A DNA stretch of 64,000 nt from NCBI GenBank assembly GCA_015179025.1, contig WHUX01000116.1, positions 62,001 to 126,000 of the forward strand, read 5' to 3'. The notes below the pieces were generated by a model, which did not search any database, had not been told where the DNA came from, and was given only the letters and a program-made list of their open reading frames with translations. Both the position numbers and the translations under genes were made by a program. Origin of the DNA: Terfezia claveryi. Its lineage: Eukaryota; Ascomycota; Pezizomycetes; Pezizales; Pezizaceae. This document shows, piece by piece, positions 22,060 through 31,863 of this stretch; the first letter of the stretch is position 1, and the number at the start of each line of letters is the position of its first letter.

Positions 22060-25000
22060 CTCTCCTTTTACCTCTCGCGGCGAGTCTCGCGTTCCCCTCT
22101 ATTATTGCTCTAGACCTCCCTCCATGATGAGGGGGTCCTAGATAGGTTACCGCTCCTCCTATACCCATTTTGGGCCAGGCAATCTACCTACTCATTCATC
22201 ACTAGGTTTACCGACATGTACCTTGACCTAGCCTAGCCTGACTGCCCCCGCTCCTACTTCCGGCCTACCCTTTATTTCTATGACAACGCTTCCTAAGCCC
22301 ACCGTGCCCACGGTCCTTCCTTCCATTTCTTGCCTGAGCGACTCAGCCACAGCCATACAAAACAACAGTGAACATCTCTCGAGGTCACCTTCCAACAAGC
22401 GGTATAAAGATGCAATACAGCTCACCAATCTCCTTACCGAACTCGAGCTCAATAAATATGATATTAGCACCTCATGGGTGCGCTCCCACATCGGCATCCA
22501 AAAAACATAAATCGTCAAGTGATGCGGACCCCATGCTGCCATTAGTTAACTGGCTGATCCCGGGTGACCTCGAGAGGCCTGACTGAGGCCCGCACCAATC
22601 CAAAACAAACATTTGAGATGGAATGGGAATTATTTGAAGTGAGGCGGGACCCCCATAGTGTCACTAAGGGGCTGGTGCTGGATGACCCCAAGAAACCTGA
22701 CTGAAGCTCATCCCGACCGAACGAAGCATCACAACCACCACCAGCACCAAAAAAAAAAAAGGTTCAGAACCCATACATCTCAGCACACAGAAGGCCCCCG
22801 GGCACCAAAACAAGTCCATCAGATAGAGCCCGAGGCCGAGCTCACTATATCCCAATTTTATACTCTCAAGTCCACATCTTCATACCTTCCCCCGTCATTC
22901 TAGTTCTGAAAACTCACGATATCCTGCAATTCTTCTGGCCCACACTATATCCGATCACACTTTCAAGAGCCTATCAGGGATTTGATTATTCCCACACCAC
23001 CGCCCGACCAATAAGGATCAATGGCAACACATCATCCCGACCGGCTAACTGATAATGGAACGAAGTCATTCCCAACATCGTTTGGCTGACGTACTGTCAC
23101 GGGTTATAAGTCTCACCATCACAATACTCTGCCGTCATAGCACCCCGCTATCATGTAAGCGGGTCTGAGGCCTGATGTGCGAGGTACTCATCCTTGCATA
23201 TTGACAAGTTAAGCACGTGGACAGTCAGTTTCTAGTTCAGGGTAATGAGCTCACCCAATAGCCACATTATCTAAAATATCAAGTTACCGTAAACAATCAT
23301 TTTTCTCATACTCGCGCGTGGCCCGGCCATTCCCGTATTCTCCCGCGGGCCCGGAATATTGCTATCACTTCCTAACTAATGGGGTCTTTTTTTTTTTTTA
23401 TTTTTTTTTATTTTTATACCTTAAGTACCCATTACCCACATTTATATGCGGTCCCAGTTAAGGGACCATGATGAGCGACCTAGTGGGTGAAACCTATGTG
23501 GATTTAGGCAGGACTACCTAAGGGCAAAAGCAAAGAAGAAACTTGGGAAGCCATAGTAAAGTGTACTTAGCAGAATAAACTCAAGTGAAACAGACCCTGC
23601 ACCCACTTCCCCCTCCCGCGCACGCACAGCGTGCTGGTCATTTACCGGCTATGTAATTCCCTTCCAGATGAACCCCAGGATGGCCCGACTCAAATCCCGC
23701 CCACACCAATACCGCAAGCGTGAAAAAAAAAATTTAAAAAAATAATAATAATTGCCTAGAGAGGGTGGAAATACAAGTATCTGTCTCAACCAAAAGCCAT
23801 ACATACAGCTGAGGTCCTGTGCCAAAATAGCGGTAGCACTAGAATAATCAAGAGATCACCTTTACCCACAAAACTTGTAGACCCGTAACAAGGACTTGAG
23901 CACAGATGTGGACAAGAAAACAGGGATCGGGCAAAAAGGAGCGGGAGTAGGTGCCTGTCCGGGGAGAGAGGCATTATTTGAGTGAGAATATAGGTTTTGT
24001 GAAGAAGTCACATTGAAGCAATTTGCATAGAATGTTTTTTTTTTGTTTTTTTCGGTATATAAATATTTAATTTCGAAGAGGTATCTGCATCAGGTACATA
24101 CGTTAGAATACGGGGCAGGAAAAGACTGCGAAATATTTATTAAACAAGGGGAAAGAAAAGAGATGGAACAGTGAAAGTAACAAAAGTGACAAGGCAGCGC
24201 CACCACCACTCACCCCTTCCCTAACACGGGAGTACAGAAATGATTGTCAGAGGCCCAAGAGGATATCTAGGGGTTGTCAGACTGCACCTACCATGCTGTT
24301 CTCAACACGAGTAAGTACTGAGTATTTTTCTCCTTAAAAATATAAAAAGAAAAAATTGCACTGTAGGTAGTTCAGGGTATGGCACATCCTCACCACCATC
24401 CCTCACCACCATTAAACAAGGAGGAGAGGGGACGAAGAATATCCCACCTCAGCAGGGGCGTAGTACTAGCCATGAATGAATGGGGTATCACAACCCAGCA
24501 CCCCCAAGTCAACTATTCGCCGGGGGGGGGGGGGTTGAAATGCCGGAAGATAATCCAGTTCAGGAGATAAGGTTTTCTTTCAATCAAAAGTAGTTTCTGA
24601 CAGAGAATCCACGTGGAAAAGGATGGTGTCCTTAATGGTGTCCTTACGTGGTTATCTACATGCAAAGATTTTGTACTTGCGGATGGGGGTCGAAGGGGGC
24701 TCTTGCACTCATTCACCCACAAGTTATGGACTGGAGCCGTCGTTGAATTTCTGCGACGAACGGTTATATGTATTGGGAATAAAAAATCAGCTAACTATTT
24801 ACCCGAGTGATATCATATGTCCTCCTATCATCAATCAGTTTTGTAATTCACCCTCTTCCGGCGCTAATGCCTCAACCAACTCCCACAAGGCATCTCTTGC
24901 CTCGCCAAATGCCACGCTATTGATCACTGAAATCCTCACATCATCATGCAACAACCAACGACGCTTTCCTCCGCTCGCAGACTCCACCCCAACCATGCCC

Positions 25001-25709
25001 TCGTCTCCCACAGCCACCTCACCGTCCGGCACAACCACACATAGCTCCCATCCCTCTAGCTCCCATGATGTCCTCCTCCACCGCCTGGCCACAGCTTTGA
25101 ACCCCGATCTGCAGCACCTGATGCTCGTTGTGCCTGGGCACGAGACGAGACGTCTCGAGACTTTTTATGAAAATTTTTCAGTGGCTGCGAAGATCTTTTT
25201 GGGTTGTGACAATCAGTTTAGCAGCCTACGATAGCCTTCGCTTGTAAATATGTCTTAAAGGTACTCCCCGTTGCGCGCACCAGCGGGAGCCGTATCCTTG
25301 GTGCATATCCATGTTGAGTGAACTGGGGTAGGATTATTTGCATCGTGGATTGCATTTGCCAGGCAGCAGAACCACTGGGGATATTTTGTGTTTGTGTAGG
25401 CGGAGGGCGTGCAGGTGTACTGTCGTGTTTTCCGATGGTATCGCACCCCGTCAGCAGGAGGCAACAGCTGAGAAGGAAGTCTGCCTCAGGGACATGAAGG
25501 CCCCAGGAGTCACGGAGGAGAAAGTCTTCTGGAAAGGTAGCAGAGCGGTGTGTAGCCTGATGGAGTTCTGAGGCAATAAGGGGTGAGACGTGTTTTGTGG
25601 AATGGTGGTAGCGGTGGAGCTTTGTGGAGCTGGTATGGCCGTGGTCGTGGTCGGTAGCTTCGAGGAAGAGAGGAATGCTGACTGCATTGCGCTTGCAAGG
25701 AGTGGAAGA
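22060..25709. other. Unassigned intergenic sequence
   Basis: About 3.6 kb of moderate GC. I recognise no protein family in any frame. It contains homopolymer runs (A near 22745, T near 23390 and 24030, G at 24522-24534) and a diverged duplication of roughly 65 bp ending in CCTGACTGA (near 22515-22585 and 22645-22705). Near 25130-25160 a GCCTGGGCACGAGACGAGAC motif resembles the ends of the hAT element at 25710, so a degraded hAT end may lie there. A Ser/Thr/Pro-rich frame at 24840-25234 is low-complexity and unconvincing. Confidence 0.45.
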
Positions 25710-28439
25710 TAGGCCTGGGCACGAGCCGGCTCGTGGATATACAAAGGAGGCTCGAGCCGGCTCGAGCTTTAAGAAAAAGGGCTCGAGCCGGCTCGCGAGA
25801 ATTGCGAGAAGAATATAGATAACTGCCTACGCTACATATCTGTATGAAAGACGCAGAAATACGAAAGACACGGATATAAACAGACATGGAAAAAGGAAAA
25901 GAATCAGTCATCATCCTCAACACCCGCAATCTCCAGTAGTAAATCTCCCTCTGTAGCTACTTCATACAAATGGGCGAGCAGCTGTTCCTCCACTACGATC
26001 TCTTCTGACGTTATCTCCTGCACTCCAAGCCATGCTTTACAGCACATAATTGCATTCATCATATTTTCACAAAGGCAAGACCGGCGCTTATTAAGTATCT
26101 GGCCTGGTAATTCTAGTAATAAATAGTTAGATCATTCTAATCATTTTAAAGAATTGAACTTACCTGCAATAGAAAAAACTTGCTCAGATGGGACACTGGT
26201 AGCAGGAACAGCAAGAAAGTCGCGTGCCATTAAGGAGAGATGTAGGTACTTAGATGCATAGGTTCACCACCATTCAATTGGCTTGACAGTTCGCCCTTCT
26301 GGAGGTTCTTCCAAATAAATCTCAAGTTCAAAATATGCATTAAATGTGATAGTAGATTGTTGTGAGCCAAAGACAGCCTTCTAATAATTATCTTCTAGTG
26401 AATCACTTGTACAAGCATCTGGTGTAGGAGAGCAGGATTCTTTAGAGGTAGAAGAGAGTGTATACTATGCTATATATATATGATATATACTTTATTGAGC
26501 AGATTGGATCTATTCCTCATGCCAGAATAGGTTGTGGAATGTAGTTAATTTGCATGGAGAATTCAGGATTGTAGTAATAACTTATATAGTACCTGTTTTA
26601 CTATGATATTCATCAAGTTTTATCCAAGTATTAGTTACTGCCTACAATAATTCTCCATTAGGTTCTAATTCACATAACTCATCAGCTAAAAGCTCTAATC
26701 AAGTAGCTAGAATACTAAAGTAAGGTAGTTGTAAGGAGAGAGTTGGATATGAACTTCTAGAAAGATGTTGTATTACTTTGATGAAAATCTCTATAGTACT
26801 TTTAAAACATTCAAGTAGCTTTTAATATTCTGTTGAAAGTGTAAAAGAACATAGAGTATCTTCAAGCTGACATACTATATATATAGTTGATTGTAACTAT
26901 AGCAGATATGAAAGTATATTATATATTGAATTCTATCTATATAAGATTAGTATAATACTCATTTAGTTATATATATACTTACTTTACTTATATATCTAAT
27001 ATTAGCTTAATAGAAGGCAACTTTGCTACTACTGTTTGTGCTTCAAAACATTCCTACAATTTATTTGAAGCTCGAATCTTCTAAATAATCTAGTAAGTAT
27101 GATTAAATACTATAGAAATTGAATTCATTGAATTAGATATACTCTTATTATCTTTATCTCTTGAAATAACTTGAAGATGTAATAAAACTTGTTAAGTAAT
27201 AAGGTTAATAATATGAGCCATACATCATATTTAACTATCCTGTAATATAAAACTAGTAAGAGAATCCTCTAAAATAGAAAGTATTTTAGTATTAATAGAA
27301 GCACTATCTGAAGTAATAGTATGAATATGAGAGGTAATCTGGAATTGCTAAAGAATAGATAAAGTAACTTAAGCCAATACTTTAGCAGAATATAAACCAT
27401 ATAAATATTTAAAACCTAATAATAAAGATCTAAACCTCCAATAGTATATCTACCTCAATAAAATAACCTGTAATTCCTAGAAATACAACTTGAGTTAAAG
27501 ATGACTACGTATCTAAAGTAAAAGAAATTTTTACTCTACTTTCAATATATTCTTACAACTACTTCTAGACTTGTTGAAATAAAGAAATATATAGATTATA
27601 GATTTTATGACCTAAAATCTACTATACAATTGAACAATATAAAGGATTACAATATTGTTGCAATCAAATAAAGTATATATTTTCACCTATTATAAGCAAG
27701 GAATTTGAACTAATAATAAAGGCTACAAAATACTTATATATAACCTATATTAATTAGTATAAGTGAGCTCATAATCAGATTTAATATTTAGACCTTATTA
27801 TTAAATCATACTACTACTGTACATATAGAAGCTACCTGTACTGCTAATAAAAATGGTATTATTACTACTGTACTTGAGCCTAATAAAGCTGTAATTTTAT
27901 TAATTCTTATATTTTCCTCATCTTGTATTATAAGTAGGTATGGGTGATACTTTCAAAAATATCACAGTTATATACTTATAATGATGAATTTTACTAGTAC
28001 TTTCTATGGAATATAAGTACAATATATATAATAGATATAGTAGCATAATAGCTTATCTGGAATAGACTTCCAAATTAATAGCTTTTGTATATAGAGATAG
28101 TTGTTAAATCAATGAAAACTAGTGCCTAATACTATATAACCATCCTGTAGTTCCTGGTATCAGCCAGTAAGGGAAAAAATATATTTCTAAACTGCAGGTA
28201 GGGGTTGAGTCATTTTGGCTGAGTTAGAGTAGAGAGCAAAAAAAAGAATAAAAGTAAAGGTAGTAGGAATGTAATGTATTTTAAAGATTTAGACATTCTA
28301 ACTACCTTTAGTATTTCGTAGTTATAATGACCTTTGAACTCAAACTAGGGCTCAAGACTTTCCTGCTTCTAGCTCAAGCCAGCTCGAGCTCATTGCTCAA
28401 GCTGAAGTCTTGAGCCAGCTCATCTCATACCTAGGCCTA
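25710..28439 (-). mobile_element. hAT transposon, RIP-like decayed
   Basis: The left end is TAGGCCTGGGCACGAGCCGG at 25710. The right end, inverted, is TAGGCCTAGGTATGAG and continues into GAGCTGGCTC, i.e. the same end with C/G-to-T/A changes. The 8-bp flanks are GTGGAAGA (25702-25709) and GTAGAAAA (28440-28447). They differ at two positions, both G-to-A, which fits an 8-bp hAT target duplication altered later. Subterminal GAGCCGGCTCG repeats occur at the left end. The C-terminal transposase exons lie at the left end on the minus strand. Most of 26460-28350 is extremely AT-rich. Confidence 0.8.
25904..26437 (-). pseudogene. hAT transposase C-terminal dimerisation region
   Basis: Read downward, the frame gives FELEIYLEEPPEGRTVKPIEWW, stop, TYASKYLHLSLMARDFLAVPA and then TSVPSEQVFSIAG. 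This is the hAT family C-terminal dimerisation motif (W...Y..LS.MARD.L.VPATSVPSE..FS.AG). A 51-bp intron (26113-26163, GTAAGT...TAG) follows the G of SIAG. The last exon reads ELPGQILNKRRSCLCENMMN and ends in EDDD-stop at 25904. The visible stops are TGG to TGA in EWWW and a TAG in DNYxK near 26380. The last exon is open throughout. The N-terminal part, including the DDE residues, lies in the AT-rich part and is not readable. Confidence 0.8.
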
Positions 28440-28810
28440 GTAGAAAAGTATAGTATATGGAGTATGTGCTTTTTATAGAGGATAGCAGGGACATATTGGA
28501 GCATATAGAAATATGAAGGGTAGTAGCTAAAGTAGATACTAATATATGCTAGTAAGAAAGTGAAAGTAGGGAATAATCATTTGCAGATATGTAGAATGGA
28601 CTACTTGTAAGTTTGTAATAGAGAACGTTGTTTCATTGCTTATATAATTGATTATATACTTTTGTATTTCCTATATTACTACTATGTTATATAACTAAGC
28701 CTCTTGGTTGAAGGACTAGCCTTCTACTACCTCCTATTGCTTTATAAGCATCCATAGCACGCGGAATTTGCCATGGGAACTTCCATGGAACTTGCCATAA
28801 GAGTACACCC

Positions 28811-28913
28811 TCATTATGGCCGCGTGACCTCTATTTAAAGGCGTGTGACTTATTACTATAGCCACATGACCATAGTTTAAGGCGTGTGACTCATTACTAT
28901 GGCCACATGACCC
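28811..28913 (+). promoter_or_regulatory. U3 tandem repeat with AP-1/GCN4-type sites
   Basis: A 41-bp unit, GGCGTGTGACTCATTACTAT followed by a GCCACATGACC-type half, is present twice in full (from 28840 and 28881) and once in part (from 28811). The second unit contains TGACTCA, the consensus for GCN4/CPC1/AP-1 bZIP factors, and the first has TGACTTA. The repeats sit 80-180 bp upstream of the TATA box, where enhancers would act. The same arrangement is present in all six LTRs. Confidence 0.55.
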
Positions 28914-28990
28914 TTTTTGTACAGCGCACTACCTTCGGGTGTGCCACCCTTTATTGTATTTATTTCTTTAGTCATCAGATCTCAGACGAG

Positions 28991-29000
28991 TATAAATAGG
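28991..29000 (+). promoter_or_regulatory. LTR TATA box
   Basis: TATAAATAGG lies in the middle of the LTR, downstream of the U3 repeats. It is conserved in all six LTR copies (37255 in the 3' LTR, and inverted in the minus-strand elements). Transcription probably starts about 30 bp downstream. Confidence 0.7.
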
Positions 29001-29519
29001 CCGCTGGATTCCCTCTGGAATCCACAGAAAGACAAGAAGCAACAAAGCAAGCACACAGAGCAAGCAAGCCTATATTCCGATCAGATCAAGATCATATATC
29101 TTAGATAGCACAAATCATATAAGATAGATTACATCAGTTAATTACTGTTCCCCTCGGGAATATCCTACATAGTAATCTCCCTACCCTTCTGAGGTCTTAC
29201 CTCAGCAGAACCGAAATACACAAATGTCCGTGCCTACGGATATAGATTGTATAAATGGTACCAAATGAATACTGTCTAGTACCATTCATTACATTTTTTT
29301 TAACTTACTTACCTAATCTTTACTCTTAAATCCAAGGCCTGATCAACCTTCGGATACCTTTATTACACTCACGCAAGTGTATACAATTCGACACCCAAGT
29401 GCACATATAAAATCGATATCGTTATTCAACTAGCTAGCCAACAAAATCCAACAAACGAGACATCATACTCTCAACTGCAGTACATCAATAAAAGACTTAG
29501 AAGCAAGTTAAGCAGAGCT

Positions 29520-30122
29520 CTAACGGGTAGTGGTATCCCACATTAAACAATCCCACCCTCGTTCACAATACTTTTCCCAATAAGATCAACAACTCATCTT
29601 ACACTCTTGGCAACCGCCATTACATCTGTACCTGTAAATCCAGTACACCATTGAAAAACCGGCCCCCTAGGTCCCAGGAATAATTGGTCTAAACAACCAA
29701 GCATCACAATCTCAAGGCTCAAATCTCGCTGCCTCCACTGCAGCCATTTCCTCCAGAAAAGAATTACCTCCATCAGAACCTTCCTTAGGCCCAGACATCT
29801 CTACCAATACCTCTGCACCCCCAACGTCTACCTCAACACACTAATCAGAAAAAGTGACACTTTTGCCGGAAGAACTAGAACTAGATTCTAGATCAGTAGA
29901 CGAAGAAAAACCAGGACCATAAGAAACATCAGGATCCTGACATCCAGCCTCACCAGCCTTGTGAGCCACTGAGCCAACAGAACCATCAGTCGAACGGAGA
30001 TCATAAGGATCATCAGCCACCACACCATCAGCACAAAAAGGTACCAAAGAAGAAAAGTAACTCGATAATCGTATCGCATAACCAGCTGCATTTGGTTGCA
30101 GACAGACGACGAAATCAGACAT
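29520..30122 (-). pseudogene. Antisense leader ORF of element 3 (Cys-rich, about 200 codons)
   Basis: The minus-strand frame from ATG at 30122 to TAG at 29520 is 603 nt with no indel. It has four internal stops, after VTFSD, in FEP-x-DCDAW, in PGT-x-GAG and in KMSC-x-SYW. Elements 1 and/or 2 have TGG, TGG, TGG and CGA at these places, so each stop is a single transition. The protein has an N-terminal part with PNAAGY, a poly-Ser stretch, an acidic segment, an aromatic segment (MVYWIYRYR) and a Cys cluster spaced CX3CX2CX3C followed by Cys-containing WEKYCERGWDC. The start overlaps the gag start head to head. Sense frames through the leader carry stops shared by all copies. Function unknown. 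Confidence 0.65.
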
Positions 30123-30123
30123 A

Positions 30124-31863
30124 ATGGCATCTGAACTTAGTAAGAAGACTAAGAGGTTGAGACGGTTAACTATGTTACCTAAAGATATTAAGAAATTAGT
30201 AGAAGAAACTTCCAAAAAGACCAGATTTATAATTCCTAATACAGAAGGGAAAATAAATCTGCCTATCGATATAGAAATAGGAGAACCAGGTGGAGCAGGA
30301 ACTAAACTATATTTTAGTATGGCTTTACCTCTCGCACCAGAAGAATTTTGGAACAGACATCTTCCAACAATTGAGGAGATTTTGAAATATACTCGCTCAA
30401 TGGGACATGCCCAACAGTATCATCCTAATGATACTCAACTCTTAATGGAAGCTGTAGCAAAACACTACTTATGGCTAATGCCTTACCCATTCAAAGAAGA
30501 AGACTTAGAAATGAACACATTTTTAAGTAAAGAATTAAGGAAACCTGTTGTACCACTTTTAAGGAAACCGAATTGGGTAATAAATAACTGAGAAGAAATA
30601 ATGGCATTCATGATAAGCGGCACTCATCTAGAAGAATCAGCACATACTGTGGAGGATTTTTTCAATCCTAGCAAAGAACTTCCAGGAGCGTTCCTGAGAA
30701 CACCAAAAGATCAATCGAAAGGCAAAGGTCGAGCACCTGAGACACTAGAAAGAGGACCGGGACAGCCAAAGAACCAGACGACAAAGACCAACCACCAGAA
30801 GATATAGAATTACCAGAAGACGATGATGATCTAGATACAGGACTAGACCAACAGAAGCAGAAAATACAAGGAGGAGGATGAGACCCTGATGATAGCAGAG
30901 ATGATAGCTCGGACTCTGATAAGGCATCGTCAGTTGAAGTCAAACTCTTAAAAGAAAACCCAAACAAGGAAAATCAGTTGAACACCAGCAATGGGAATCT
31001 ACAACAGAATGGTTACAACGGGTAACCATAAAGCAACGAATGCTTTAAAAGGAATAAAGATTGATATGCCAGAAAAATTAAAAGGAGAAGACAAAAAATG
31101 GCAAGACTCACAATATTTTGACTCTTGGGCCACAGCAATGCAACGTTGGTTTGTTCTCAAAAGAATAGATTTAGAAGGCGCTTCAGCTCTGGAAATTGTT
31201 GGATTCAGAATGGAAGGAAGTGGCTACTACTTATAATCAGTTCCTAAGAGAAAAAGGAAAGAATGCAACATTCTTTGGTTTCATACTAGCGCTAAGGGAT
31301 TTTCTGATACCCTCTACTAGTAAGGACATTTTGTGGAAATGATAGGAGACAGCTACACCATACAAGGACGGACATCACATGGGAATCAAACAGTTCGCCA
31401 ACTGGCTTACTGAAATGCAAATCAAATTGATTGACAAGGATGGCAAACAATCAATATTGCAGGAAGTAAAAAGAAGAAAGTTTCTTAATCACCTACTGCC
31501 ATATATGTCAGCTACATTAATTCCTTTAATTAAAGAAAATGGTCATATGATCAGCTCGTACATCAAGCGGAGTCATATGAAGCTCCAAGAAGGATATTGC
31601 CCCACCATCCAAACAAATATATCCTGACGACAACACCCTCGGAATAAAATCGAAGTCACGGTCCACGCAGGGACCAGAATCAACGACAAAAAACAGGATT
31701 TAATCCTAGCAGCAATCCCAACACCAAACCCAACACAGAAAATCGGAAGGACTCAGATTGGGACACCATCACAAAAAAATTGGATCAGAAGATGAAGATG
31801 CAATTAATTAGAGACAAGAAATGTCTATGGTGTTGGAACCCTGGACACTCCTACAAGGACTGT
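30124..31863 (+). pseudogene. Element 3 gag
   Basis: It starts MASELSKKTKRLRRLTML at 30124. The first 155 codons are open, to a TGA in the NNWEE motif (TGG to TGA near 30589). The frame then continues through FFNPSKELPGAFLRTPKDQS, the acidic linker, and the capsid-like part at 31040-31620 (IDMPEKLKGEDKKWQDSQYF, GIKQFANWLTEMQIKLIDKD). The zinc knuckle CLWCWNPGHSYKDC is intact at 31822-31863. Frameshifts lie near 30765, 31190 and 31570. It would form the virus-like particle in an intact copy. Confidence 0.85.

Larger units (their letters stand above)
28614..29293 (+). repeat. 5' LTR of element 3
   Basis: This 680-bp LTR runs from TGTAATAGAGAACG to CATTACA. By eye the two LTRs of this element differ at a few percent of positions, mostly by transitions. 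Features listed separately are the U3 tandem repeat and the TATA box. A GATTCC-CTCT-GGAATC inverted repeat lies just after the TATA box. Confidence 0.95.

Noticed and set aside
24623..25234. 203-codon Ser/Thr/Pro-rich frame
   Set aside because: Low-complexity; the opposite strand is also open over part of it, and it runs into a hAT-like terminus at about 25130. No support for a gene.
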